The notes: a model not told the origin generated them from the sequence alone. Numbered from the stretch's first letter, positions 22,682 through 35,253 are shown. The stretch: 64,000 nucleotides of DNA from Lineus longissimus (GCF_910592395.1 NC_088318.1:5602756-5666755); one strand, 5' to 3'. Numbers and translations: made by a program.

Positions 22682-23689
22682 GGTAGTTGATAAAGTATGG
22701 AATTAGTGAAACCTTGGAAACACTGATAAACCTTGTAATATTCAATGTAAACCATGGAATCACTGTGCAAATAGCGCGGGAAATCGGGTGCGTTCCTTCC
22801 ACGATTTATACCCTCCCAACTGACAGTCTCGTCCCAGCTGACTTTAGTGATAGCAATTTGCCAGTTAGTTCAGAAGCCAACATTTTTAATGTGGAGGATG
22901 ACGTCATCAATTGGCAATGCGCTGTGGTCGTTAAAATATTTTATTTCTCTTCAATGGAAGCAAAAATTAGTTTTTATGATTGTTTTTTATTCCATAGACG
23001 ATAAAGTATTATGCTCGGTACTAGATGCACGAGATCATAGGACAAACACACACGTGAATAAAAAAACCGCTTAGAACTGGTGACGTCACAAAGATCTCTA
23101 CATCCCTCGATGCGTACTGGAAGATGTAAGAAATCGCTCACGGCGAAGGAAATTTTCATCCGCAAACTTCGGTAATAAACATACATGACTAGGCTTCTTT
23201 TATTCATCGTTTGTTATAAAATATCAGTCAATCACAGACAATTAGGCCTAGACATAGTCGTCAACCTTATCCATGCATAATGCATGACAGGCCCCCAATT
23301 TTCTCTGTATCACCCTGTATGAACAGACCAATCCGTAGTTCAAATAGGCCCCGCGTGGTGGTGGCGTATTTATAAGCGGAGCGCTATTGGTCCATATTAT
23401 GGGTGTGTGGTGGGCGTGTCTTCCCATATTTGGGAGATCAGTACTGTACACTGGAGGCGAGGTACAACTGGGTTGTTCTAAAATATAGACTATTGAATCG
23501 GATATGCGACAGATTTCTAAATTACCATAAAATTCCGATCTGATCATGTAAGAATAAGCTCCAAATGTTGATTCGTAACCACGTTAGGTTCGAATGGCAT
23601 TATTTCATGTTTTTATGCATTTTAAGGAGTGTTTCCAAGGTTTATCAGTGTTTCCAAGGTTTCACTAATTCCATACTTTATCACCTACC
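22682..23689. mobile_element. Element C copy 2, inverted relative to copy 1
   Basis: 1008 bp, near-identical to copy 1 but in the opposite orientation. Flanked by GTCTTAAAT (22673-22681) and GTCTTATAT (23690-23698), a 9-bp duplication with one mismatch. It sits in the 3' tail of LINE 2, so copy 2 inserted after LINE 2. Confidence 0.88.
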
Positions 23690-23727
23690 GTCTTATATAG
23701 CGCAGTATCCAACCATTAACTGGCCGC

Positions 23728-24764
23728 TCAAAGCGCTTGATAGGCCTCTTTAAAAAGCAAATGTTTGAGTTGTCCCTTGAAAGATAACAGAGAGCTGCAG
23801 TTCCTAACAGTTGAAGGAAGTTTGTTCCACAGCTGAGGGGCTCCAATTGAAAATGCTCTACCACCGACTGACATGACATTGGCCTTTGGGATAGACAGAA
23901 GAACGGCCGATGAAGAGCGCAGAGTTCGAGAAACGGTATGAACGGAGAGAAGTTCTGAAAGGTATTGGGGAGCAAGTTGGTGAAGACACTAAGTAAGTTA
24001 GAAGGAGAACCTTGTACTTGATGCGCTGTTGCACAGGAAGCCAATGTAGAGACCTGAGTACTGGGGAAATGGAAGATCGTTTCTTGGTCTTGGTAATTAG
24101 GCGAGCGGCAGAATTTTGTACCTTCTGTAGGGGTATAATTGTTGAATTGGGACAACCAAGGAGAAGGGAATTACAGAAATCCAGGCGAGATATTACAAGA
24201 GCCTGGACATATAACCTGGTGGTATTTGGAGTTAGATATTTTCTGATTTTCCCGATGTTACGAATGTGAAAATTGGTGGCCCGTACACAGGTGTTAATGT
24301 GTTCTCTGAAATTGAAATCACGGTCCAAGATCACACCCAAATCTCTTGCAGAAACAGAAGAATATACATTTGCATCAATGATACGGATGGCGGGGAGATT
24401 AATAGTGCCGCTGAACCTGCGGGAACAGATTAGCAGAATCTCGGTCTTGTCGCCATTACAGCTAAGAAAGTTGTCAACCAACCAGAGATTTAGATCGTGG
24501 ACAGCATTAGAGATCTTGGAGCAGGTGGTACTAATCTCAGTTATAGTGAAGGCCACATACAATTGACTGTCATCAGCATATAAGTGGTACATAATGGCAT
24601 GCTTACGGATGATTCCACCAACTGGGGTAGTGTAGACAGTAAAAAGTACTGGTCCCAGTATAGAACCCTGGGGAACACCGAACTTGATAGGACTAGGTCT
24701 TGACAATTTGCCGTCAATGCATACCTCTTGTGATCTGCTATCAAGATAAGACGAAACCCATGCC
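23728..24764 (-). pseudogene. LINE 2 ORF2 fragment, RT to C-terminus
   Basis: Begins inside RT (SSYLDSRSQEV) with FGVPQGSILGPVLF (motif B) and YHLYADDSQLY (catalytic YADD), then DLGVILD and QKVQNSAARLI and SLHWLPVQQRIKYK, a signature of L2/CR1-like elements. One frameshift near 24000 is needed to reach the usual end (LWNKLP, then TGA at 23728-23730). The N-terminal endonuclease and ORF1 are missing through 5' truncation. Confidence 0.85.
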
Positions 24765-25708
24765 ATATTTCTGGCAACTTCCTTAATTATATAAAAAACC
24801 TTTATGGTTCTATGTCAAGTTGTATCAAATTCCCTCAAGGGATGTCACGGTTTTTTAAAGTCAAAGTTGGTACTCGCCAGGGGGATGTTCATAGTCCCAC
24901 ACTATTTAATCTTTTTATCAATGATATTGTAAATGTACTGGATCAGACTAATCCATCGCCAGCACTATTAGATACAACCAAATTGTCGTATTTACTGTAT
25001 GCAGATGATTTGGTTCTCTTCTCCCTAACCTCAACAGGTCTTCAGACATGTCTCAACGGCTTGTCACAATATTGTAAAACATGGAGACTTCAAATCAATT
25101 TGGACAAGTCAAAGATTTTGGCTTTCGAAAAGAAACTCTCAGATCAGGTACCTTTTACACTGGACAATGTTATACTTGATAGGGTGTATGACTTCACATA
25201 TCTTGGAACACCCATTGACTATAAGGGTTCTGTTAAGTCTGGAGTTGAAGTACTTACCAAAAAAGGCTCCAAAGCTTTTTATGTTCTGATGAAAACAATT
25301 AACTCCAATCGAATAGAACCTCGTACTGCTATTCGTTTGTTTAATAGCTTTATCAGGCCAATTCTCATGTATAACTGTGAAATTTGGAGTTTCGCTTTTC
25401 TCAAGTCACTACTTATTAACGACAGCAATAAATTTGTCAAACAACTGGATCGTTTTCTATTTGAGCAATTATTGTCTAAATTTTGTAAATGGATCTTGGG
25501 TGTTAATAGATTTACATCAAACTGCGGAGTGAAGGTAGAACTCGGACAATATCCTTTCCTTGTATTTATGTTCAAACATACTTTTGATTACCTATCTCAT
25601 GTTAAAAACTCCAGTAATACAATCCTTAATGAAGCTTATGAAGTTGACAAAAAGCTCACTTCGTCCTGTAGTATCAACAAATCTGTATCAGCAACTATTG
25701 ATGTGTTA
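24765..25708 (+). pseudogene. Host LINE ORF2, RT core and thumb (piece 6)
   Basis: Carries VGTRQGDVHSPTLFNLFIND (motif B region), YLLYADDLVLF (catalytic YADD), FTYLGTPID and RPILMYNCEIW, and CKWILGV...VELGQYPF downstream. The frame is open for about 300 residues up to IDVL at 25708, where element D starts. The open frame continues briefly into element D, which is accidental. The clade is not certain; the C-terminal style is that of elements with an apurinic-type endonuclease rather than L2/CR1. Confidence 0.85.
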
Positions 25709-25971
25709 AGGCCACTTAAAAAAAATAAGTTGGTTATCGTCCCCGCCCGACCCGCCGAAATGGCCCCGACCCGATTTTAATTTTATTTTTTATTTCGTAA
25801 AAAACGGTTGGAAAGCGATCCTGAATGATGAAATTTGAAATTCCCGCCCTTTACTTCGTTGATCCGCCTTCGGAATCACTCGGAACCATTCGGCGCAGAC
25901 GCCATCTCGTAAACGAACAAGCTAAGAGGAGTGAGATTGACGCGGTTTTTTAGGCCAACTTCTCCCCTGCC

Positions 25972-28205
25972 ATGGTGTTCGTGGTGGTCAGTATCGCCCA
26001 GGAAGGGAGGGGCGGACTTGTAAAAGATTGGTTTGGGGTCAAAATCGACCATCATGACCTAACTCTCGCCGATTTGTACGCCGAGTTTTCCGACGGTGTG
26101 TATGACAACAAACGCCTTTCTGACAGGGCCAGGCATGGTTATGTCAAAGTAATTGTCGGTGAGTTTGCGCTGTTTTTATAAAGTCATTACTCAAACAGAT
26201 TATTTATGAAGTCTCAGATGTATCATTCGACATGTTGACGGAGGATGGCATGCTTTTATGATGCAGATGAATGACGATTTTATTAGGAAAATCCCTGCTT
26301 TATTTCTCGAAGAACTCGGTCACGTGATATTTTCGAACGATCTAATTGGCTGGTGATTCATGTTTACAAAACACTGCCATGTGCTTTTCTTTATTTGGTA
26401 CAAATTCTGACACGTGACCGTTTTCTCTTGATTTTATTGGTTCCTGTGTTGTAAACATTGCCATGTGCTCATACTCATGATTCCAGTTTGACTTGTGGGA
26501 TTCATGACTGAAACTTTGGAACGGCCAAAAACTTACAAATCTCTTCATTTGCAGGAAAAACAAAGGTTGATCTCACTCAAGTTTCACCAGATGTCACTGT
26601 GTCAGATGTCACTGTTCTGCTTGGGCAGTTCATCCAGTTTCTGCAGGCCAGGGAACAAAGGGAGGAAGACAGACCAGTTCAGTCAGTTTTCACTGTCCTC
26701 ATGGAAGGGGCAAGAGACTTCACTAGTACACTGCCAGATCCATTGCCTCTTGCCCAGCACCCTCAGAAAAACAAACTCAAAAATGACATTCTAGAGTGGT
26801 TGGAAAAGAATTCAGTGGGTTGTTCAAAGGACAGTGTTTCAGCTCATGGTATGACATTCGTGAACACCCTTGGCGATGCACTTTGGTATATTGACCGCAA
26901 CCACGAGAGCTTGAAGGCGAGAGGATGTGCAGTTCCTATTGCCTTGCAGCAGTTCCATGGCTACCGCAGACCTGAACAACAGAAGAGGCGCAAAATAGAT
27001 GAGACATTTCTGAAGAATGATGCCACTCGAGCACACAGCCAGGCATTGTTTAATTTAGGGCTGTCATCCTACCTGAAGAAAGACAAGTGGAAGAGTGTAT
27101 ATGCGGCCATCCATTCATTGGGGCAGAGTCTACAGAAGTATAGTGACTGTCTGGGCAATCCAGACGAGTAAGTTGAATTTTTCTGCCCTAGTTTTGGTTT
27201 CAGGTACAGCTTTAGACAAAATATATCAGCTCAGCAATTTGAAAACCGCCCTCTGCTGTTGTCATCTTCTGATCAGATTCAACTGGCATTGTCCAATGCT
27301 GGACCCATGACCCATACCCTGCCCAGTCAAGGATCTTTCATACTCTTCTCTAGTTTCATACCTTTACCGTACCCCTTGATATGGCTTCTAAATCTTTTCA
27401 CTTCTTTCTTTCAGAGGAACTCTTCTGTTTGATATTTTCAGGTGACTACTCTACAGCATTAGATTTCATGCACCCATCCGGAATGATTAAATTTATGTTT
27501 GGCTGATATCATTTCATTTGTTTCTTTCAGCTGAAAGAACATCATGCCTCTCTCACTGCTCCAACAGACAAGGACCATTTCAAGCTGCTTTATCCGTCTA
27601 CCATCAGCCCTACCCTTGGTGCTAGGTATGGAAAACTGCACGATCTTCTACTGAAAAGCGCCAATGGTGATGCTATCAATGTCAATGAGTATGCACCTGG
27701 AGATCGTCGTCGCAGATTTGACTATGTGGAGGGTTTGAAAGTACCATGCAAGGCTCTTTTGTACACTCATAGTGGAAGTGGGCCAACTCATCTCCACTTT
27801 TTGTGGCGAGTATCTGACTTCAGTGAGACAGAGGATATTCTGAATAAAGCTCACTCTCTTGCCAAGGATCTTGCTAGTAGTTTCCCGAAATACCATTCAA
27901 GGGCTATGAGGAAGGAATTTGTGAGTTCCTTTGGCCGCGTTACTAGCTGCAAAGCTGCTTTCTTTCGAAATGCCTACTCTCAACTCACTGGTGACAAGTC
28001 TGCTGCTGACTCAAGTAAGCAGGCAGAAGTTGATAAAAGAATAAGTCAGATTCTGGATGATGAGGACTCTGAACTTGTATGGGACTTGCGCACCCAAAAC
28101 AGTGGGAGGCCAGAGCAGTATTCTGTTTTTCTCGAACAGTGCCAGAAATACATAGACTCAACACTAGAAACTGCAGTAGATGATAGAAGACATGACAAGC
28201 CTATA
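25972..28205 (+). pseudogene. Element D transposase, N-terminal exons
   Basis: Exons at 25972-26158 (MVFVVVSIAQEGRGG), 26555-27167 and about 27531-28205, with GTGAGT and GTAAGT donors and TTGCAG/TTTCAG acceptors; the first junction joins in frame (GGA split G/GA). The join between the second and third exon is not resolved, possibly with a small exon near 27416-27442. I recognise no named domain. Visible features are PEQQKRRKIDETFL (basic), SGSGPTHLHFLWR and an acidic helix near the end (DDEDSELVWD, AVDDRRHD). The continuation is 2 kb downstream at 30249 after a LINE fragment. The role is probably DNA binding for the DDE core, by position only. Confidence 0.6.
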
Positions 28206-28239
28206 GGCGAATATGGGTCGTCGCGTTGATGCCAGAACG

Positions 28240-29469
28240 TCCCCAAAGTTTGGAAATGTTGTTCTTAATTCCTCCGGGTTGGGGTACCTATGGCTTGATC
28301 AAATGAATATTAATGTGGATAACTGGAAAATATTATACTCTAATGCCCAGTAAACGATTAGAGATATTTGTCAACATGAAATTTTTGGTGAAATCGCAAC
28401 AAATAAAAAACTCGATGTATAGTAATCTTATGTTTTCATTTGAACTTCAAACATATTTAAATGATATTAAATCAGTGAAACACAGGGCTTGTATCACAAA
28501 ATTAATGCTGGAAGCCCATTGTCTAAGAATCAAAACTGGGAGACACTGTAGTCTAAGAAAGTGTGAGGTTTGCAAGTCAGGGGAGGTTGAGGATGATTTT
28601 CACTTCCTTGCGGTGTGCCCTAAATATGCGTCAAAACAGCAAAACTCATTGCAGTTGTAATAAAGTGATCTCCATTTTCTGTCTCTGTCGGATCTGACTA
28701 CAATTTTTCTGAAAAATCCTTCACCTCCCTCTGCTGCGATTATCAACGAGTTCTTTAAACTGCGTAACTCTATATTGTCCTGATTTCCATTATTATGTTT
28801 TTGTCTTTAAATATTTGTGATCTTATTTTGTATACCCTGTAACTTTATATTGTATATTTTGTAATTATTTTATGTAACCGTTGGCCCCTAGTGGGCGTTT
28901 TATAGTCTGGGCTCCTGACCTCACTCTCGCTGTCGTAGGTCAGGCAATAACAAAAATCTATAAATAGAACAATAGCTTAAACCACCATTTCCACAAAAAT
29001 TCTTATGCCTAATTTTTTTAAATATTATAAACAACCTATCCTGCAAAAACCAACGCAATCGGTCAAGGTTTAGCGTCCCAAATCGTACTTTTGCGAAAAT
29101 GACAATATCGCTAAAAGTGACGTCATTATATGGGGAAACCCCTTTGTCTGAAACATAAAATAACCGTAATCGCGCATTTTAAGAGTAATTCCGGTATTTC
29201 TACAGTGTAGAATGATGTGTTCAATAATAGGCATAATCCTAGGACAGATTACAGCGCTCAATTCGACCGTAAAACGATAATTGGCTCGGGAAATTACAAC
29301 AATGGCTGAATCTAAAAATAACACTCCTCTTTTCTGCCGTGTTATTTGTAGACGGTTGTTGTTACCTGACCCGTTCCTAAACCCTACCAAAAGCCCGGAG
29401 ATCGAGGTCAGAGAACCAGACTATTTAGCGTTTTAGAGTAATAAAGAATTTGAATTTGAATTTGAATTT
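28240..29469 (+). mobile_element. LINE 3' fragment inside element D
   Basis: Encodes the C-terminal tail of a LINE ORF2: GYLWLDQMNINVDNW, then a zinc-binding CEVCKSGEVEDDFHFLAVCP, with two in-frame stops. The 3' part runs into a GAATTTGAATTTGAATTT tail at about 29445-29469 after TAATAAAG. Both ends are approximate, and 28960-29400 has no clear LINE character and may be a further insertion. It separates the two halves of the element D transposase. Confidence 0.6.
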
Positions 29470-30248
29470 TTGCACCGCTGTACCTTATTATCATAATTAT
29501 GCCCACGTGATTAGCTGCTCGGTATTGACGAGCAAGTGACAGTCCTCATTTGCATGTACATTAATGTCATTATTATGGCTGACGCGATCCTGTAAAGTTG
29601 TGCGTAATTTCTAATTTCTCGGCAAATACTTGGTTGATTTCGTTGAAATTTGAGAGTATTACAGATTAGATTACTGCTTACATTGGGTCTTCGTAGTTTC
29701 TTCATACATCATCGATAAAGACACGTAGCTTTGTGAAGAAACTCACCATACTGCTCGCTGGCCAGCACAACATTCCTGCATGCTACGTATACACGCTCAT
29801 CAATTTTGAGCTCCCAATTAATAATTTTATTCATTTCGCATTTTACATGAGACGAAGGACTTAATGAACAAGATAACGAACTTTAATGAAAACTTAAGTT
29901 TTATTACAATAGGACAAATACTGGCAACGCAATTTGCATTTCAATTCAACAACTGCCGAGCATCCTAGGGCTAAAACTATCTTCATTCATAGTCAATCTC
30001 GCCATTTAGCTAAACGGACCTGAAACAAATCGATTCAGCGTCTACACTTTTACTCAGATTTGTCTCAAAATTGGTGACAAAGAGGCTGAATCTACTGCAA
30101 ACAATTCCTTGGAACCAAATTTTTAAATAAATGATTTTAAAGATATTTTTTAGTGTAAAATGCCCGTTTCTAGGCATGGTTGCTAGGCACATGCTGCCAC
30201 AAACATAATGACAGAACCTGACAATAAGGGTCTGCTCTCGCGACGACC
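29470..30248. other. Non-coding stretch within element D
   Basis: Probably intron or inserted sequence between the LINE fragment and the DDE exon. I see no gene or repeat boundary that I can support. Confidence 0.4.
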
Positions 30249-32388
30249 AACACAGTTGATGGTCAGGATGTTGTCACGCATCTTGCCACGGCGTTGAGTG
30301 TCCGTGACATGCATGAGCAAGTTCAGAAGGCATGTCCCAATGATACACCAATACCAAGTATTCAATGGCTCCGATATCAGTTTTGGCCCCATCGTCCTTG
30401 CGCCAAAACTGCCTCCAGGTACAGCGGGAAACTCAAAATCAAATTCATGGTTCAGGCTAGGCAGCTGGGTCATAACCACATTGATGCACATTACGCATCT
30501 GCATTGTTCCGATATGAAAAGGAATTTGCAGTGAAATTTCGGGACCATGTCTCATTTCTAAGTTTAGATGATAAACATACAATGAAGGTGGGGGACCCTG
30601 GTCTACCTGTGGCTTGCGTAGAACGAGGCAAAAGGGTCTTGGTGGCAATGGGCCAGAAACTACAAGTGGCGGACCATGATTTCACGCGCCTAAGTCTAAC
30701 TCCAAGTGTTGCTCTTGCGATTGATGTTCCAGATAGCATTGAGTGTTCTTTCCACCAAGGGAAAGTTTTTGTGACTTTAAAGGAAAACTGCTTCCAGCCT
30801 TCCTCGGCCATCCGCCACATGGCGGAACTGAAGAACCTGCTGGTATTGGGGCCCATCAAGCCTATTATCTTACTGTACACCGACGGTGGCCCTGATCATA
30901 GACTCACGTATCTATCTGTTCAATTGTCCTTGATGGCAATCTTTCTGGAGTTGGACTTTGACTTTCTTGTTGCTGTAAGAACTCCTCCGCAGCATAGTAG
31001 GAAAAACCCTGTCGAACGGATAATGAGTATCATAAATCTTGCGTTTCAAGGAGTGGGATCGATGAGGCAGGAGATTGTACATGAAGCGGACTTGAAAAAC
31101 TGCTGTAGTCTGAAGTCTATCCGTGAACTTGCGAAACGAATTCCAGTAATCAAGGATGAGGTGATCGGCTGTGTGGATCCTCTGTGAGAACTGTTGTATT
31201 CCTTTATTAAACGCCTGAAGCTCAAGGACACAGCATTTGAGACAGGGGACCCAGCCACAGAGGAGGAAATGACAGCTTTGTGGGAAAATGTCCTAAAGGT
31301 ATGTATGTCAAGTTCATCTTGAAAGATCTTGCATGTGTTTGTGGCAGGAGATATCAGATTTGCTGATGTATGTGCATCACCCTTGTTTCAATACTGGTGT
31401 TTTTTTATTACATACTGAACATGTACATTCATTCATTTCAGATCGACGACTCTCTGACAAGGGAAGATCGTACCAAACTGCAGATTAAGAAGAAGCAGCA
31501 GCTACAAGCATTCCTCACAAGCCACTGCCGTGCAAGACAGTACATCTTCAGCATCAGAAAGTGTGGAGAACCTACATGTGCCGTGTGCAAGCCACCCAGG
31601 CTCCCTCCTGATGTATTTAAAGAAATCACTCATTTGCCTGATCCCGTGCCTGAAACTGGAACAGGAAGATACAAGTTTTTTGATGAGCTCTATGGCAAGG
31701 TGAGTGCTCAAACTCTTGGTTGTTTGTGTTTGTCTCATTGGGAAGGGCATGTTCTGTTTAAAAACACAGACACACAGATGAGAAGTGCTGCACTCCAGTA
31801 GTCAACTGCTTAAAATAAGACATTTTTTTACATTTCGTTGAGTAGAGAACCCCTAAAATGATGATCTACAGTGAATATCTGCTCACTATGTCATGTTTAT
31901 TTCAGGTGACAACGACTGAGGAGTTCTTACCTTCTGCCAAGCCATCAGCAGTGGAGAAAGGTCACAAGTGTCCATTCAATCCATCGGGACAAACTGCCAA
32001 GAATGTTGGGACAGTGATTCAATGTCAGCAATGTTGGAAATGGAGATGTCTCCACTCGAAAAAGAAACTCAATCAAAAAGAGAGAGATGAACTGGATGTC
32101 ATTTTAGAGACAGTCCTGTACAGTTGTGGTAGCACAATTGATAGCATGGATTCTGAAGAGGAAGGTGATGACACAGTCCTGAGTCGTGTTTTTGTCAGGG
32201 CCAATCTGTCTTGCCAATCTGATATTGAATTAACGTACTATTCTGCAGGCTGCCATGAACTGATCTGCATTTTCTGTGCCACTGACGAAGACCTACTGGA
32301 TAAGCCGGGTTTTTACCCACAATGTGAACAATGCAAGAGTGAAAAACCCATTCCAAGACGTGGGTTGAAGGGCTTGAATCAGAAGTGA
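30249..32388 (+). pseudogene. Element D transposase, DDE core and zinc-rich C-terminus
   Basis: Core exon about 30249-31298, then 31442-31699 and 31906-32388 (donors GTATGT and GTGAGT, acceptors TTTCAG). The core has SLDDKHTMKVGDPG (candidate first Asp), LLYTDGGPDHRLTYLSVQ (second Asp) and HSRKNPVERIMSIINLA (Glu), a D...D...E order with NPVER. An in-frame TGA at 31185-31187 (after CVDPL) breaks it; the same frame continues with ELLYSFIKRLKLKD. The later exons carry KCGEPTCAVCKPPRLPPDVF, CQQCWKWRC and CIFCATDE...CEQCKSEKPIPRR, several CxxC pairs suggesting two or three zinc ribbons. I do not know an established superfamily name for this combination. Confidence 0.75.
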
Positions 32389-32399
32389 ATTCACTTGTA

Positions 32400-33360
32400 G
32401 TGTGTGTTGTTTGTTCAAGACTTTTAAAGTTTATAGTTTTACTGTTGTTTAAAAGTTGCACCGCAGGATAGCTCAGAAAAACTGTCCCAAGAAGTTCCGA
32501 GGACTTTTTTCTTGGCCACCCAGTAGTACAGTACCAAGTAAATCTGATGTATTTCACTGTGAGTTCTAGGTGATGAATCTATTGCTAGGGGCATGAGGAC
32601 AGTGATTGTCCAGGAAAAAGGAGCATGTCAACTCTTCATGAACAGTGATTGCAAGTAGAAATTTTTTTTTGAATGCAGCAGGTTTTAACATATGATGTGA
32701 TTTGGACTGGTGTTAATCAGGTGTTCCTAGTCTTGATACTAGCTTCAATCTAGTCTCTGGGCTGTTGCAAAGCTCATAATTTATAGTATTCCTAGTCTTG
32801 AATGGTTTCATGAAACCAGCTTTTCCTATACCTGAGATGCTTGGTGGGCCAGTGCAAAGATGATATTCTGAAGTCTGGTGAAGTGATGTTGAAAATGTGA
32901 AGTTGTATTTCCTTGTTCAACCAATTAGTCTCCGATGCAATTCTGCCAGTTTGGAATTCATAGTCTCTATGTTCTGTTCTGTTTTTAATACTTGTTTGAA
33001 TACACTTTTTTTCTAGATATCATTCTTGGTTGTTCACTTTATGGTCTTGTACAGGCAGCAGCCTTGTGCAGTTCTGTCCTGTGGATTTGTCCACTGACCC
33101 TAGATTTCCACTGGTATGGAGACAAACAGAATATTGGTTTTTCATCATTTTTTTATATTTTTATTTATCAAATACCAAAGATACATCAGCAGAGATACAA
33201 TTTTTAAGTAGGGATGGCATTTAAGAGATACAGGGAAGTGGAATTCTTGCATTTTCTTACCCATTTGCAAGTCCAAAAATCAATCAAAATGGGTAAAAAA
33301 AATTCTAAAAAAAAAAAAATCCCTCCCCCTACCCACCCCTTCCCAGAAAAAAGGACGAGA
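32400..33360. other. Element D 3' non-coding region
   Basis: AT-rich, with poly-A and poly-C runs at 33309-33340 close to the terminal repeat. A GGCCACCC motif at 32512-32520 recalls mariner ends but has no partner. No gene seen. Confidence 0.5.
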
Positions 33361-33384
33361 ACCAACTTTTTTTTTAAGTGGCCT

Positions 33385-33530
33385 AAACACTAAATTTCAG
33401 AAAAATCTCGATCTCTCGTCTAGTAGTACTAATGTATCAAATTCACTCGAATTATTGTATCATTCTCATTTCTTCTCTGTATTACAAAATGTAGCTATAC
33501 CACACTCTTCAGAAAACGCATCAGATTACA
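33385..33530 (+). pseudogene. Host LINE continuation after element D (piece 7)
   Basis: The frame reads NTKFQKNLDLSSSSTNVS onward for about 50 residues without a stop and follows IDVL at 25708 if one T is restored in a TTAA site. There is no strong motif, so this is supported mainly by frame and position. Its 3' end is not resolved. Confidence 0.45.
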
Positions 33531-35253
33531 ATGTACGCACTGTTACGTACATCGCGACGTTACGCCGTGCGGAGCGCTATGGAGCGCCTGGCGACATCGT
33601 TAGCTGATCGGCAGTTTGGTACATCATACACCATGTATATACCTCAGGATATTAGCTCCAATCATAAGCTGTCTTTCTTTAAAAATCCGGTGTCAATCAT
33701 GGCACTTGTTACTTAGCTCGCTCCGCTCGCTGGTTCACAGGGCTCGCTAACACTGTCACGTGACAAATGCAGACTGCAGACTGCAGACTACTCCTTTTTT
33801 TACTTGACAAAAATGTTTTATATAATCATAATAATCATCATGAAGCCATGACAGGCTCTCGACCACCGGCCGTTGAATACAGTCCTCATGCCCTCTCAAC
33901 TTAACGTTAAAAACGTGATGATTTTTAAACGTGATGAATATTAAAGGGGGCAGTGACCCCAATCTTAGTACGTCTTGTGCCCTATCGCGATCCCCTCGAC
34001 GCGTACATTGCCAGAAACCCCAAACGAACTCACCGCGCATGCTCAGAAACAATGAGGTACCATTCCGAATCGGTACCCAACATGCATTGCGAAATACAAG
34101 TAGCGTTGGTAGCTACCACCATTTTGTTAATCCCTGTTATGTCATCCTTATGTCATAAACTCAGAAATGTTGCTGTCCCCCGCAGCGCCAGATTATTTAT
34201 GGACGGAAAAAACCCTCATATGTCAAAGATTGTTTTGTGGAATATCTGGGCACGTCAGAATATGGTAATCTATCGGCTGGTCTAATGACAATACATTTGT
34301 AAATGATAAAAATGGCGGTATTGACGGTGACGGAGGGAACCAATTCGGTATCGTACACAGACTACCCGACAGACCAACCGCCAGTGGCACATAGGTTGCG
34401 GTTAAACACACACAAAAAAAGTGTATCCACTTGCACACTATTTAAAGTGCAGTTCGCACGGATGTAGTACGTAGGGCCTACATCACGTGAATCAATAAGG
34501 ATGTCTTTTGTGACCAGGACTGTACAACAGTTTTTTTTGCTGAGAAAATCCTTTATGGTTTGGCCTAACAACACCTGTTTGGAAAGTCAAATAGGCTGGT
34601 GTCTTCGATAAACCTAAATCAAGAACATGAACAAGGGGAGTCTGATAGTGTCCTGTTTGGTTTATTCATTCTGTTATCTTCGATTAGATTTACCCTGTCA
34701 ATCAGCACTTCTGATTATGTAATGATGCCTTTGAAGCTCTTCCTGGCTTAATGTTTGCCTAATAGCCTAATAGGCTGCCTTTGAAGAAGTGTGCCTTTGA
34801 AGAAGTGTGAGAGTGAAATGAATTAGTTAGGAATTTCCAATTATAGCTCTTATGATCATAATCAGGAGGTCGCTGGTTGGATTCTCGGATGGGTTCGTGT
34901 TTGTGTTTTAACACAGCTTGCTTCTCTCAATGACACAGGAGGAAATTGGTACCTAGCTGGCAGAGATGGCAAAATACATATTAATTTTAGTCACGAGGGC
35001 TGCATTAAAAGCAGCAGCTCGGACTGCGTTACTTCTAGAGAGTAGATCTTGAAGAGCTTGAATCATGGATGTGATTATTATTTTCATAACAACTCTTGCT
35101 GTTAATAATACCAAATCCTGACAAAATACCAGAGCATCAAGCAGGGCCTTTTAAATCGTCTTCCCAAAATTCAGCTACTGACACACGTACCCTCCTCTCC
35201 AAAATGGTTCCACCCATCCCATGACTCCCTTCTATCTTTAGCTTCAAATAACT
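33531..35253. other. Non-coding repeats
   Basis: Contains CGCTCCGCTCGCT microrepeats near 33717-33750, the left inverted repeat of the possible 15-kb element at 33755, and a small tandem TTTGAAGAAGTGTG repeat at 34780-34810. Open frames here are short and without motifs. Confidence 0.45.

Larger units (their letters stand above)
22654..24764 (-). mobile_element. LINE 2: 5'-truncated L2/CR1-like retrotransposon
   Basis: Inserted in antisense into the host LINE. Its 3' end is a TAT/ATT microsatellite at about 22654-22670 preceded (in its own sense) by AGCGCT and GCGCTATATAA. ATAT occurs at both junctions as a short target duplication. The body is interrupted by element C copy 2, leaving about 1.1 kb of LINE sequence including most of an RT domain. 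Confidence 0.8.
25709..33384 (+). mobile_element. Element D: 7.7-kb DDE transposon of unplaced superfamily
   Basis: Terminal inverted repeats of ~35 bp: AGGCCACTTAAAAAAAA then AAGTTGGTTATCGTCC from 25709, mirrored to 33384 with one base inserted and one substitution. The left flank is TTA-A and the right flank T-AAA; a TTAA target with one T lost on the right would rejoin the LINE frame (IDVL into NTKFQKN), so TTAA is my inference. It contains a long multi-exon transposase gene. A LINE 3' fragment sits between its two halves. Insertion into the host LINE dates D as younger than that LINE. Confidence 0.75.

Noticed and set aside
23685-24155. 156-codon minus-strand open frame with start codon
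   Set aside because: Shadow frame of the LINE 2 ORF2 C-terminus, which lies in a different frame after a shift near 24000.
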